NCBI RefSeq assembly: GCF_001421245.1
Contig: NZ_LMKE01000006.1
Location: 23,662-87,661, forward strand
DNA: 64,000 bases
From: Sphingomonas sp. Leaf10
GTDB taxonomy: Bacteria > Pseudomonadota > Alphaproteobacteria > Sphingomonadales > Sphingomonadaceae
Direction of reading: 5' to 3'
How positions within the stretch are numbered: the stretch's first letter is position 1; the number at the start of each line of letters is the position of its first letter. The notes below the pieces were generated by a model that worked only from the letters and a program-made list of their open reading frames with translations, had not been told where the DNA came from and searched no databases. The position numbers and the translations under genes are program-made. Below are positions 16,513 to 24,360 of the stretch, piece after piece.

Positions 16513-16530
16513 AAGAACCCAGGGGTTCTT
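16513..16530. repeat. Perfect 8-bp inverted repeat
   Basis: AAGAACCC and GGGTTCTT are separated by two bases, 46 nt after the DUF3800 stop. There is no T-run, so it may be a regulator site or an mRNA hairpin rather than a terminator. The rest of 16,468-16,589 shows nothing recognisable. Confidence 0.45.
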
Positions 16531-16589
16531 ATCGTCCGGCGCCAACCGCCCGATTCATATATACGCACGAGCGTACACCCGCAAGAGCC

Positions 16590-16618
16590 AGCCTCGGTTT
16601 AACGACCGGGGCTTTTTT
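16590..16618 (+). terminator. Rho-independent terminator after repressor-DUF3800
   Basis: AGCCTCGGT and ACCGGGGCT form a nine-pair stem (one G-T pair) with a TTAACG loop, followed by TTTTTT. It ends the repressor transcript before the early promoter. Confidence 0.8.
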
Positions 16619-16633
16619 GTGCCCCGAAATAAT

Positions 16634-16686
16634 TGTGCAGCACATGCACATTTACGCTTGACCAATCTGTGCACGTGATGCACATT
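16634..16686 (+). promoter_or_regulatory. Early rightward promoter with two operators
   Basis: TTGACC (16,658-16,663) and CACATT (16,681-16,686) are 17 bp apart. Exact TGTGCA-N5-TGCACA dyads lie at 16,634-16,650 and 16,668-16,684; the second fills the promoter spacer, as in the cro promoter. The first early gene starts 60 bp downstream. This is the likely early rightward promoter silenced by the repressor. Confidence 0.75.
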
Positions 16687-16745
16687 CCTCCCATCAGCCA
16701 CGCACCGACGCGCGGCGCCGCTTCGGCGGGATGGGAGATAGGCAG

Positions 16746-16934
16746 ATGCAGCAGCAGGTCGTATCGAAAGGCAACCGCGCAGTAGTCATCACTGAGGAGC
16801 GCGGACGTTTTGCCGCTCGCCTGTATGTGAATGCGCGCGACGGCATCGCGAACGCCAGCGCCACTTTGACCGCGAACACCTTCAAGTCGGCAGCCGGTGC
16901 GAACCGTTGGGCCGCGAAGCAGGTGGCGGCATGA
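16746..16934 (+). CDS. Small phage early protein
   Basis: This encodes 62 residues from ATG 16746, with GGAG eight bases upstream; an ATG at 16731 is an alternative. It has an antiparallel-beta-like pattern (RAVVITEERGRFAARLYVNAR) and a basic C-terminus. It is the first gene of the early operon. Function unknown. Confidence 0.65.
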   Translation: MQQQVVSKGNRAVVITEERGRFAARLYVNARDGIANASATLTANTFKSAAGANRWAAKQVAA

Positions 16935-17116
16935 CTGCCATGGTGCCGACAGAGCAGGTGGACCGGATCGCAGCGGCAAAGTACGGCGTGAAATCGCTGG
17001 GATGGAACCGTGATGTGACCGCCGCCATACTCAGCGGGCGCGCTGATGACGCCGAGATTGTCCAAACCCTCGCTCGCCATCGCCTTACGGTCCTTGCCGC
17101 ACAGGTGCCCGCATGA
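16931..17116 (+). CDS. Small phage early protein
   Basis: This encodes 61 residues, starting with an ATGA overlap. It is helical (TEQVDRIAAAKYGV, then EIVQTLARHRL). Function unknown. Confidence 0.6.
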   Translation: MTAMVPTEQVDRIAAAKYGVKSLGWNRDVTAAILSGRADDAEIVQTLARHRLTVLAAQVPA

Positions 17117-17499
17117 CCCCGGCGGATGGCGGGGCGGCGGAACGTCCGTCTTACTGGCTGGTGCCGATCAACCCTCACGGCGGCGGATGCTTGTGCTGCG
17201 GTAGCGTGCCAGCGGTCTTTGATCTGAACGACTGCATCGCTGTCGGCTTCGGCTTCGCGGCCTGCACCAAGGATGGCGCGATCGTGCTGGAAGAGCCGCG
17301 GCCGTCCTACGACGACAACGGCGAAATGCTGGACGACGATCAGCATTACCCGACCGGTGCCGACGCCGAAAAGCTGGCCGTGGCCGATCCCGATCACGAC
17401 TGGCGGATCATGCTGGAAAGCCCGCTTCTGGGGCGCACGTTCCAGCGGCAGGGCGCGGGTAACTGGGTGCTGGTCGAGCAGAACGCAGGCTTCGCATGA
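17113..17499 (+). CDS. Hypothetical phage early protein
   Basis: This encodes 128 residues with a Cys cluster (GGGCLCCGSVP) and an acidic middle. Both ends overlap neighbours by 4 nt. Metal binding by the Cys group is possible. No family recognised. Confidence 0.65.
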   Translation: MTPADGGAAERPSYWLVPINPHGGGCLCCGSVPAVFDLNDCIAVGFGFAACTKDGAIVLEEPRPSYDDNGEMLDDDQHYPTGADAEKLAVADPDHDWRIMLESPLLGRTFQRQGAGNWVLVEQNAGFA

Positions 17500-17831
17500 A
17501 CGCCTTCACCGCAATCACCCCCGCCCTATGCGAAGCCGCCGACGACCGCATCGAGCGCGCGGCTGCAGACCTGATCGCTCGTTACCGGCGCGGTCTGGCA
17601 GTGGCGATCAAGCACGGCGCTGACCAGTGCGTCCGCGAGGAAGCGCGGCGGTGTTTGGCGAAGGTCGAGGCACACGCCAAGCGGATCGAGCAACGGCAGA
17701 TGTTCGCCGCCGATACCGCACTGGTCTGGTTGGGCCGCAACATGGCTGGTCCACGCATCGAAGCCGCAATCGCTGCTGGTGAGCGTCGACGCGCCGCCCG
17801 CCCCCTCACCGACCGCACGACGGAGGAATGA
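17496..17831 (+). CDS. Hypothetical phage early protein, helical
   Basis: This encodes 111 helical residues rich in Ala, Arg and Glu (IERAAADLIARYRRGLAVAIK). Coupled to the upstream gene by a 4-nt overlap. Function unknown. Confidence 0.6.
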   Translation: MNAFTAITPALCEAADDRIERAAADLIARYRRGLAVAIKHGADQCVREEARRCLAKVEAHAKRIEQRQMFAADTALVWLGRNMAGPRIEAAIAAGERRRAARPLTDRTTEE

Positions 17832-17832
17832 G

Positions 17833-18261
17833 ATGAGCCATACTCCCGGACCTTGGCAGTGGTACGGCAACGCGCGCAACCGCGAAGTCTACCTTGCCAC
17901 TTCGCATAGCGGACGCCGCTACGTCATGGGTTTTCGCCGCTGGGGCATGTCCGGCGCGCAGCCGATGTTCCAGCCCGCAGAACGCGGGTTGGTGCCCGCT
18001 GACACGCTACTGACGTTCGAAGTCGGCGATCGTGGCGTCCGCGGGCACGAACAGGCTAAAGCAGACGATAGCGTCTATCGCTACGACATTCGCGGGATCG
18101 ACTGTGACGACGCCCGCCTGATCGCCGCTGCGCCGGAATTGCTGGAGGCTCTCGAAAAGATCGAGCGCATTTGCGGCGGTGCTTCGAACTTCACCGGCGA
18201 AAGTGTGATTGCTGGGATTGCCCGCGCCGCCATCGCCAAAGCGACCGGAGCCGCAGCATGA
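17833..18261 (+). CDS. Hypothetical phage protein of the HTPGPW type
   Basis: This encodes 142 residues from ATG 17833. It begins MSHTPGPWQWYGN and ends with DARLIAAAPELLEALE, both hallmarks of a very widespread family of uncharacterised phage proteins. Function is unknown throughout the family. Confidence 0.75.
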   Translation: MSHTPGPWQWYGNARNREVYLATSHSGRRYVMGFRRWGMSGAQPMFQPAERGLVPADTLLTFEVGDRGVRGHEQAKADDSVYRYDIRGIDCDDARLIAAAPELLEALEKIERICGGASNFTGESVIAGIARAAIAKATGAAA

Positions 18262-18470
18262 TATCCGAAAGCACGAACCGGGCGGGGATGTGCTTCATCG
18301 ATCGCACCCCGATCCTGATCCCCAACCTTCGCCGCTACTGGCGCGACCCGCAGCCGTTCGAAGCCGAACGCACGGTCCGCCAAGCCGAACTCAACGACCG
18401 CCTGACCCAGCGTGACGCGCATTGCCGCGAGCGCATCTGGGCGATGATCGAACGGGAGAAAAAGGCATGA
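18258..18470 (+). CDS. Small phage early protein
   Basis: This encodes 70 residues from an ATGA overlap. It is Arg-rich with a helical C-terminal half. Function unknown. Confidence 0.55.
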   Translation: MISESTNRAGMCFIDRTPILIPNLRRYWRDPQPFEAERTVRQAELNDRLTQRDAHCRERIWAMIEREKKA

Positions 18471-18577
18471 CCCCTTTTGTCGACAAGCTGAGCGCCTCCT
18501 TTCCGAAGCGGTCTTTGTGCGAATGCCCGTACTGCGGAAAGGCTTATACCGCCGCCACTCAAGGCCACCCCGCATGA
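18467..18577 (+). CDS. 36-residue zinc-ribbon-like protein
   Basis: A short frame runs from ATG 18467 to TGA 18577, overlapping both neighbours by 4 nt. It contains CECPYCGKAY, a C-x-C-x-x-C knuckle that could bind zinc with another ligand. Coupling on both sides supports a real gene. Confidence 0.55.
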   Translation: MTPFVDKLSASFPKRSLCECPYCGKAYTAATQGHPA

Positions 18578-18906
18578 CCGCGCCCGTATCGCAGGTGCTG
18601 AGCGAGGCGGCTGATCTGCTGGAGAAGCCGGGGGCTTGGACGCAGAATGCGTTCGCTCGCGATTGGCTGGGTCGCATGACAGGTCCACTGTCGACAAAAG
18701 ACACCGCCGTTTGCTGGTGCGTGATGGGCGCGACCTGCGTCGCTGGTCAAGATGCTGACGAAGGCCAAGCGGCAGATGACTTCCTGCGCGGCTTTCTTGG
18801 TATCCCAGATTTGGCTTCATGGAACGACACTCCCGGTCGCACCCAAGCCGAAGTCGTAGCCAAGCTGCGTGAAGCCGCCGCTCTCGCCAAGGAGCAGGGG
18901 CGATGA
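18574..18906 (+). CDS. DUF6197 family phage protein
   Basis: This encodes 110 residues from ATG 18574. The pattern L-x-x-A-A-D-L-L-E-K-P-G-A-W-T-Q-x-A-F-A-R-D and the later W-N-D-T-P-G-R-T-Q-A-E-V match the DUF6197 family. Function unknown; common in actinobacterial and proteobacterial phages. Confidence 0.7.
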   Translation: MTAPVSQVLSEAADLLEKPGAWTQNAFARDWLGRMTGPLSTKDTAVCWCVMGATCVAGQDADEGQAADDFLRGFLGIPDLASWNDTPGRTQAEVVAKLREAAALAKEQGR

Positions 18907-19151
18907 AGCGCACGACCGCCAACCCGCATGAGTACCGCCGCGCGGTCGAGGACGACCTGTCCAAGCTGCCGATGGCGGAAGATCGCTGGCACCTGACGCC
19001 CGCGCAGAAGCTGGACAGCCTCGCGGTCTGCGGCATCTTCGGCACCGTCATGGCGTGGCTGATCTTCACCCCGCTTGCCGCCTTCATCACCGGCCTGACC
19101 ATGACGGCGATTTGCCTCACGGTCTGGGTGCAGATGCGGAGGCAGGGATGA
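18903..19151 (+). CDS. Small membrane protein with two TM segments
   Basis: This encodes 82 residues with a soluble N-terminus and two hydrophobic segments at about 40-58 and 60-76 (VCGIFGTVMAWLIFTPL; FITGLTMTAICLTVWV). Position in the early operon suggests a host-interaction or exclusion role, which is only a guess. Confidence 0.6.
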   Translation: MKRTTANPHEYRRAVEDDLSKLPMAEDRWHLTPAQKLDSLAVCGIFGTVMAWLIFTPLAAFITGLTMTAICLTVWVQMRRQG

Positions 19152-19369
19152 GCCCGGCTCGCGTGATCCAGTCCGGTATCGACCGCGACACTGGCTATCC
19201 AGTCGAGCTTCGGGACCGCGGCGACTTCGTTCCGTTCGGCGCGGGACAGACCTTCTGGTTCGCCTACCCCGATCGAAACCGCAATCCATACCAAGGCGCA
19301 TCTGGCGACACGAAGGCGCAGGCCGTCGCCGCGATGCTCGCCAAGCAGGAGACACGTCATGCGGCATGA
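19148..19369 (+). CDS. Small phage early protein
   Basis: This encodes 73 residues from an ATGA overlap. Beta-type core (FVPFGAGQTFWFAYPD) then a helix. Function unknown. Confidence 0.6.
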   Translation: MSPARVIQSGIDRDTGYPVELRDRGDFVPFGAGQTFWFAYPDRNRNPYQGASGDTKAQAVAAMLAKQETRHAA

Positions 19370-19856
19370 CCTGACGATGATGCAGATCAGCGCTGTTCGT
19401 ACGATGCTGGCCGATATGGCGGCAGACGACGACGAACGTCTGCTGCTCGACACGCTGGACGGCGAAACGGATGCCTTCGAATTGGTTCGTCGGTTGCTGG
19501 ACGGCATTGAGCGCGACGAAGGCGATGCGGAAGTTCTGGCCGACCAAATCGCCCAACGCGAGGCGCGGATGCGTCGGTGTAAGGAACGCAATACCGGGCG
19601 CCGTGAAGCAATCATGGCGCTGATGCAGTGCGCCGGCCTCAAGAAGCTGCCGTTGCCGGAAGCGACGCTGACCCTGCGCGACCTGAAACCGAAGCTGGCT
19701 ATCGTGTCCGACGACGCTGTGCCCGAACAGTACCAGGTCGTGAAGCGGTCACCGGACAAGAAGGCGATCTACGCTGCGTTCGAAGCCGCTGACAATCTTC
19801 CCAACTGGCTGACCCGCATGGACGCGGGAACGTCGCTCACCATTCGGAGGGCGTGA
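19359..19856 (+). CDS. Siphovirus Gp157 family protein
   Basis: This encodes 165 residues. It matches the Gp157 pattern: helical N-terminal half with E-x-x-A-x-x-L-A-D-Q-I-A-Q-R-E-A-R, then LTLRDLKPKLAI, the P-E-Q-Y motif and IYAAFEAA. In streptococcal phages Gp157 is linked to recombination or resistance to other phages. Here it directly precedes a Rad52 gene, which supports a recombination role. Confidence 0.85.
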   Translation: MRHDLTMMQISAVRTMLADMAADDDERLLLDTLDGETDAFELVRRLLDGIERDEGDAEVLADQIAQREARMRRCKERNTGRREAIMALMQCAGLKKLPLPEATLTLRDLKPKLAIVSDDAVPEQYQVVKRSPDKKAIYAAFEAADNLPNWLTRMDAGTSLTIRRA

Positions 19857-20482
19857 TGACACCCGAACAGACTGCGATGCTGAACGCGCCGCTGGACCCG
19901 AAGCACGTCAAGAAGCCTTCCGGTTCCTTTGGGCCGAAGGGCGATTACCTTGAGGGCTGGCACGTCATCAACGAGCTTAACCGCGTGTTCGGGTTTGATG
20001 GCTGGTCGTACAGTATCGACCTAAGCCGGGACGCCCTGACCGAGGGCAAGGACAGCAAGGGCAACGTTCAGTGGCAGGCGGCATATACCTGCGTCTGCAC
20101 GCTCACCGTTGGTGCCGTGACGCGTCAGGACGTAGGCTTCGGCAGCGGGTTCGCGAAGATGATCGGCGATGCCGTAGAGGGTGCGACCAAGGAAGCCGCC
20201 ACAGATGCTCTCAAGCGAGCCGCTCGGACGTTCGGCAACATCTTCGGCCTGGCTCTGTACGACAAGAGCCGCGCCAATGTGCAGGCCGCGCCCGAGCCGG
20301 AACCCGAAATGGTGCAGGCCATGCGCAAGCAAATCCGCGCGTGCGACACGCTTATCGCACTGAGCGAGTGGAAGCGTGACCATGGCGCTGCGGCAAACGC
20401 TACCGGCTTCGGTCCCACCCTTGTCGAGGAATGGAACACCCGGAAGGTAGAGGTGGAAGCGATGAACAGGGCGGTGGCGTAA
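19856..20482 (+). CDS. Rad52/Rad22 family single-strand annealing protein
   Basis: This encodes 208 residues from ATG 19856. Residues 15-140 match the Rad52 fold: YLEGWHVINELNRVFGFDGW, then VGFGSGFAKMIGDAVEGATKEAATDALKRAARTFGN. It anneals complementary single strands during phage recombination. With Gp157 upstream and an HNH-type gene downstream it forms a recombination cassette; RusA lies in the other operon. Confidence 0.9.
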   Translation: MTPEQTAMLNAPLDPKHVKKPSGSFGPKGDYLEGWHVINELNRVFGFDGWSYSIDLSRDALTEGKDSKGNVQWQAAYTCVCTLTVGAVTRQDVGFGSGFAKMIGDAVEGATKEAATDALKRAARTFGNIFGLALYDKSRANVQAAPEPEPEMVQAMRKQIRACDTLIALSEWKRDHGAAANATGFGPTLVEEWNTRKVEVEAMNRAVA

Positions 20483-20826
20483 TGGCACTCCCCGCTCGCA
20501 TCCCAAAGAGGCCGAAGCGTGACATGCGCTGGCGCTCGCCGGCTCACTGCAACTTCGTTCGCGGCCATGCCTGTTCGGTATGCGGCTCCATGACAGCTAT
20601 CGAGGTCGCGCACGTCCGTATCGGATCAGGCGCAGGGTTGGGCCAGAAGCCGGACGACTGGCGTACCGTCAGCCTGTGTGCCGAGCATCATCAACGCCAG
20701 CACAACGTCGGCGAGCAAACCTTCTGGCGCGGCCTCGATGTCGAGGCGCTTATTGCAGCCTTCATTAAGGCCAGCCCGAAACGGATGGAAATCGAACAAC
20801 GTCAACGGGAGAAAGTGCGTGCCTGA
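20482..20826 (+). CDS. HNH-like nuclease (DUF968/Ref-like)
   Basis: This encodes 114 residues from ATG 20482. It has the pattern CSVCGS ... EVAHVRIGSGAGLGQKPDDW ... SLCAEHHQRQHNVGEQTFW. This fits the zinc-bearing HNH nucleases found beside phage recombination genes. It may trim or nick DNA during recombination. Confidence 0.8.
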   Translation: MALPARIPKRPKRDMRWRSPAHCNFVRGHACSVCGSMTAIEVAHVRIGSGAGLGQKPDDWRTVSLCAEHHQRQHNVGEQTFWRGLDVEALIAAFIKASPKRMEIEQRQREKVRA

Positions 20827-21253
20827 CCAAGCCCCTTTGATCTTTCGTAAAGTGCTCGGGTCGCTGCGGCCGGTCGGCCGGGCTGCCGAGGATGCGCTTG
20901 CCACGCTGGGCGATGGCGCCGTCCGTATTCGTATCACGCGCACCGCAGGCAATGTCCGCCGTAATGCCCTGTATTGGGCATGCCTTGGCGTCGCCGCCCC
21001 CATGCTGTCCGAACGGATCGAAGGCGACGCGATCGACGTAGAAATGCTTCACCGCATTCTGAAAGATCGGCGCGGGCTGGTCCGAGTCGTCACGTTGCCA
21101 AGCGGCGATACGATCAAGGACTACGACAGCACGTCCTTCGCGAAGATGCCTGAGAACGAACGCGCCGCCTTCGTGGATTGGGCGCTGAACACGCTGAGCA
21201 AATGGCTCGGCTGCGATGTCACAGACCTACGGCGGGAGGCCGAAGCAGCATGA
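20819..21253 (+). CDS. DUF1367/NinB-like recombination-region protein
   Basis: This encodes 144 residues from GTG 20819, overlapping the HNH gene by 8 nt. It shows RRNALYWACLG, like the N-terminal part of NinB, and a STSFAKMPENERAAFVDWAL stretch like DUF1367. Which family is correct cannot be settled by eye. Its position argues for DNA recombination. Confidence 0.65.
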   Translation: MPDQAPLIFRKVLGSLRPVGRAAEDALATLGDGAVRIRITRTAGNVRRNALYWACLGVAAPMLSERIEGDAIDVEMLHRILKDRRGLVRVVTLPSGDTIKDYDSTSFAKMPENERAAFVDWALNTLSKWLGCDVTDLRREAEAA

Positions 21254-21300
21254 CCAACATTCACACCGACCTGGGCGAAGACACGCGGGGGGATGCGTGA
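21250..21300 (+). CDS. 16-residue coupling micro-ORF
   Basis: ATG 21250 overlaps the upstream stop and TGA 21300 overlaps the next ATG. The 16-residue product would be too short for a fold. It may only carry ribosomes from one gene to the next. Confidence 0.25.
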   Translation: MTNIHTDLGEDTRGDA

Positions 21301-21545
21301 TGGGGTGGCCTTTTTTCCTGAAGCAGCCCGCCGCGCTGGTGGAGGCGTATCGCAAGATCGACAAGCTGACGACGGACAAGGCGTATTGGGAAACCCGCGC
21401 GCTGACCGCCGGCAAGCTGTCGAACGAGCTGATGCGGGAGCGCGATGAAGCCCGCGCCCTTCTCGCCAACGCCTATGTGCGCGGTCCCAAAGGCCATTTC
21501 CAGCGGGCAGAACTGCCTGAGGTGAAGGCGGTGTCCAATGGATAA
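21300..21545 (+). CDS. Small helical phage protein
   Basis: This encodes 81 residues from ATG 21300. An N-terminal amphipathic segment (MGWPFFLKQPAALVEAYRK) leads into a coiled-coil-like helix. Function unknown. Confidence 0.6.
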   Translation: MGWPFFLKQPAALVEAYRKIDKLTTDKAYWETRALTAGKLSNELMRERDEARALLANAYVRGPKGHFQRAELPEVKAVSNG

Positions 21546-21816
21546 CGCACATCTGTTCTTGCACCGCTTGATCGAATGTTCGGTCGCGATCGGTTGGCAG
21601 GCTGGCGTTGGTGGGCGCGAGACCGCTGGTGCGATCGTCTCTTACCTCGCTGTGCATCCAGAGCGGTTGCAGTCCTTCATCGACTGCAACGAGAACCCAT
21701 TCGATTGGGGCGAGGAATGGATCAAGGGCGGTGTGCTGACTTGGCAGACCAAGGATGGCCGCATCATCGACCCGGCAGACCTCCCCCTCCCCACACCCCC
21801 GGAGACGAACGCATGA
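21538..21816 (+). CDS. Hypothetical phage early protein
   Basis: This encodes 92 residues with an N-terminal helical region (LFLHRLIECSVAIGW) and a Pro-rich end. Coupled on both sides. Function unknown. Confidence 0.6.
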   Translation: MDNAHLFLHRLIECSVAIGWQAGVGGRETAGAIVSYLAVHPERLQSFIDCNENPFDWGEEWIKGGVLTWQTKDGRIIDPADLPLPTPPETNA

Positions 21817-22184
21817 CCGATCGGAGCAAGCTGCTGGCGCTGGCTGAGACTGTCGAGAAGCTGACGGGGCCAAGCGTTCATGTCGACGCCGACATCCGGG
21901 ACGCGCTCAAACTGCCAAGCGACTATTCGGTCGACTGGCGCGGATGGGGCGTCGACGAAGCTGGCAAGCCAATCGAGCGGGCGAAGGCTTTCCCTTATAC
22001 CGCCTCGCTAGACGCCGCGATGGCGCTGGTGCCGGAGGGGTGGGAATGGAACGTATGGGGTAGCGGATATTGCCGGATTATGCACCCGCAAACACATCGA
22101 AACGACAAAGATGGAAGATCATGCACCCCCGCTTTAGCCCTCTGCGCCGCTGCCCTGCGCGCCCAAGCGGAGGCGCTGTCGTGA
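21813..22184 (+). CDS. Hypothetical phage protein (LLALAE..LTGP type)
   Basis: This encodes 123 residues from an ATGA overlap. The pattern LLALAETVEKLTGPS-x-x-V-D-A-D-I, followed by YTASLDAAMALVPEGW, is common to many small phage proteins. No function known. Confidence 0.65.
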   Translation: MTDRSKLLALAETVEKLTGPSVHVDADIRDALKLPSDYSVDWRGWGVDEAGKPIERAKAFPYTASLDAAMALVPEGWEWNVWGSGYCRIMHPQTHRNDKDGRSCTPALALCAAALRAQAEALS

Positions 22185-22525
22185 CGCGGGAAGAAAGGGC
22201 GCGGGAATGGCTCGCGGATTACTTCGACCAGCACGGCAAGCACGGCGGTGCGGATGAATTGCGCGATGGCCGCATGATAACGATGACCAGCATCACCGCA
22301 GTCAACGCCATGCTCGCCTTCGCCGACGCAGAAGCCGCAGCCATGCGCGAGCGGGCGGCGGGGGCCATGGAAGCGCTTGCGGCAGAAAAGCGAGCAGCAA
22401 TGCACCCGGAAGGCCACCCGATGGCTGGCGGCATTGTCGATGGGATGCTTGATCGTGCTGCCAGCGCTTACGATCACGCCGCCGCCGCGATCCCCGCCTT
22501 GCCGGCGACGGGGGAGGTGGAATGA
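22181..22525 (+). CDS. Hypothetical helical phage protein
   Basis: This encodes 114 residues from GTG 22181 (GTGA overlap). Ala/Glu-rich helices (FADAEAAAMRERAAGAMEAL). Function unknown. Confidence 0.6.
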   Translation: MTREERAREWLADYFDQHGKHGGADELRDGRMITMTSITAVNAMLAFADAEAAAMRERAAGAMEALAAEKRAAMHPEGHPMAGGIVDGMLDRAASAYDHAAAAIPALPATGEVE

Positions 22526-22707
22526 GCCTCTATATCGCGCCGCTGTTCGAACGCATTCAGGTGTTCCACGAAGACGGCACGGATGCTGGCTATGTGCTTC
22601 GCCGCTGCCGACTGGCCCCGGGTGATGTACTGATGCCGCCCGGGTCAGACTTTCGTGCCGCTATGGCTTTGATGAAGGAGGCCGAGGATGACGCTCGCTT
22701 CGACTAG
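22522..22707 (+). CDS. Small phage early protein
   Basis: This encodes 61 residues from an ATGA overlap. Short beta pattern (IQVFHEDGTDAGYVLRRC). Function unknown. Confidence 0.55.
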   Translation: MSLYIAPLFERIQVFHEDGTDAGYVLRRCRLAPGDVLMPPGSDFRAAMALMKEAEDDARFD

Positions 22708-22897
22708 CCCCACCCAAGACCTGCAAGCCCAAGCGGCAGTGAATGTGATGGAGGCACGCACGCGAGCAGCAGCGCGGTATCCAGAAGCGATCGTCGACAC
22801 GATGGGGCGTGAGCATGTGCCAGCACCAAGGCGGGCTATCCTGTCCGGGGCGTGGGACAACGCGCCTATCGTTCGGGCGGAGATGGACCATGGCTAG
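22688..22897 (+). CDS. Small phage protein before excisionase
   Basis: This encodes 69 helical residues. GGAGG lies just upstream of ATG 22688. It overlaps the upstream gene by 20 nt. Function unknown. Confidence 0.55.
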   Translation: MTLASTSPTQDLQAQAAVNVMEARTRAAARYPEAIVDTMGREHVPAPRRAILSGAWDNAPIVRAEMDHG

Positions 22898-23150
22898 TAT
22901 CCTACTGGCACCGCAGGAAGCGGCCGAGCGGCTGCTTATCAGTGAGCGGACGTTGCGCGATCTGAAGCGCAAAGGGCTGATCCGCTATGTCGCGGTATCG
23001 GCGCGTCGCATCGCGTATCGACCGGACGATCTGGACGAGTATGTCGAGAGCCAGGTAAAGCAGGAGGCCGGACCGCAGCCGACCACACCACCGCGGAAGC
23101 AGGTGCGCCGTCCATCCGACATCATCCCCTTTTCGAAGCGGAACGGCTGA
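22890..23150 (+). CDS. Excisionase-like HTH protein
   Basis: This encodes 86 residues from ATG 22890. The N-terminal half is an HTH_17/MerR-like domain (LAPQEAAERLLISERTLRDLKRKGLIRYVAV, ARRIAYRPDDLDEYV). It immediately precedes and overlaps the integrase gene, as excisionases do. It should bend DNA at the attachment site and direct excision. Confidence 0.8.
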   Translation: MASILLAPQEAAERLLISERTLRDLKRKGLIRYVAVSARRIAYRPDDLDEYVESQVKQEAGPQPTTPPRKQVRRPSDIIPFSKRNG

Positions 23151-24256
23151 TGACCGTCTATAAGCCTAAGAACAGTCGGCTGTACCACTACGACTTCGTG
23201 TTCAAGGGCAACCGCTATCACGGCTCGACCGGGTGCGCGGCTAAGCGGGATGCCGATCGCTACGAACGGGACAAGCGGACCGAGGTCGCACTCGGCACGA
23301 AGGTAAAGCCGTCGATCACGTGGGATGACGCCTGCGGGCTGTACTGGCAGCACCGTGCGAAATTCTCTGCCGACAGCAAGACGACAGAAGGGCAGATCAC
23401 ACGCCTGCGCGAGATTGGTCCGAACCGGCTGCTGGCTGACCTGACGTTCGTCGACTTCAATCGGTACGTCGCCATGCGGCGCGGACAAACCGCGCGCTAC
23501 AAGAAGACACTCATCACCGCCGCGACCGTCAACCGTGAGATTCAGCTTGCTCGCCGGATCGTGCGCTACGCCGCGACCAGCTTCTCCGGTCCCGACATCG
23601 AATGGACCAAGCTGCTGTTGCGCGAGCCGAAAGAACGCGTGCGCGAGCTGACCGACGAAGAAGAACGCCGGCTGATGGAATCGCTCGGTCCCGATCTGGC
23701 AGCGGTCGTCGAATTTGCCATTCTGTCCGGCCAGCGCCGCACCGCGATCATCACCATGCTTTGGTCGAAGGTCGACCTTGCCAGCGGATGGGCAGAGGTG
23801 AAAACGAAGGGTGACGTGTGGCACCGCTTCCCACTGACGCCGCGCATGGTCGCGATCATTGCCAATATGCCGAAGGTCGCGCCCCAGGTGTTCACCTACG
23901 AATGCGAGCGTCCGGCGCCGAAGAAGGGCGAGCAGGTCCAGCGTATCAAGGGCGAGCGGTATCCGTTCTCGCGAGATGGCTGGCGGCGCAAATGGGCATG
24001 CGCGCTACAGGTGGCAGGTCTGACCGATTTCCGCTTCCACGACCTGCGGCACACCGCCGGGAGTCGCGTGACGCGCGGATCGAACATTAAGGTCGCGCAG
24101 AAGCTCTTGGGACACACGCGGATCGAGACAACCTCGCGCTACGCCCACGTCCATGAAGAGGACATCCGGAAGGCGATGCTTGCAGCCGAGTCCCGGATTA
24201 TCCCCGAAGCGAACACCGTCGTATCTCTCAAACCCGCAGGAAACCGCCAGAAATGA
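23150..24256 (+). CDS. int: Tyrosine recombinase integrase
   Basis: This encodes 368 residues. The N-terminal arm-binding and SAM-like core regions (1-160) precede a catalytic domain with Arg196 (ILSGQRR), His297 and Arg300 (FHDLRHTAGS), His322 (LLGHTRIETT) and Tyr331 (SRYAH). It catalyses site-specific insertion and excision. The stop lies 15 nt from a truncated tRNA-Pro, the predicted right attachment site. Confidence 0.95.
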   Translation: MTVYKPKNSRLYHYDFVFKGNRYHGSTGCAAKRDADRYERDKRTEVALGTKVKPSITWDDACGLYWQHRAKFSADSKTTEGQITRLREIGPNRLLADLTFVDFNRYVAMRRGQTARYKKTLITAATVNREIQLARRIVRYAATSFSGPDIEWTKLLLREPKERVRELTDEEERRLMESLGPDLAAVVEFAILSGQRRTAIITMLWSKVDLASGWAEVKTKGDVWHRFPLTPRMVAIIANMPKVAPQVFTYECERPAPKKGEQVQRIKGERYPFSRDGWRRKWACALQVAGLTDFRFHDLRHTAGSRVTRGSNIKVAQKLLGHTRIETTSRYAHVHEEDIRKAMLAAESRIIPEANTVVSLKPAGNRQK

Positions 24257-24270
24257 CGACTGCTACCACG

Positions 24271-24311
24271 GCTCCCAAAGCAGGCGCGCTACCAGACTGC
24301 GCCACTCCCCG
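24271..24311 (-). pseudogene. 5' half of tRNA-Pro(UGG), prophage attachment junction
   Basis: Read on the minus strand from 24,311, the sequence is the acceptor 5' strand, D arm, anticodon 5' stem and TTTGGGA anticodon loop of tRNA-Pro(UGG). After GC the 3' stem is lost and phage sequence follows. The split falls in the anticodon loop, a known target for tyrosine integrases. The core CCTGCTTTGGGAGC is the best candidate for the shared attachment sequence. The other junction lies outside the window. Confidence 0.8.
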
Positions 24312-24360
24312 ACGGAGGACTGCGCCTAGGCCGGTATCGGCCGGGACGCAAGCAGGCATT

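Larger units (their letters stand above)
1..24284. mobile_element. Prophage (right-hand portion; left end outside window)
   Basis: A tailed-phage prophage fills the first 24 kb. Head genes are on the minus strand, cro and repressor diverge at 15.0 kb, and a rightward early operon ends in a tyrosine integrase at 24,256. The right boundary is placed at the anticodon loop of a truncated tRNA-Pro gene just after the integrase. The left end, with the tail and probably the lysis genes, lies outside the window. No disrupted phage gene was seen, so the element may be intact. Confidence 0.95.
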
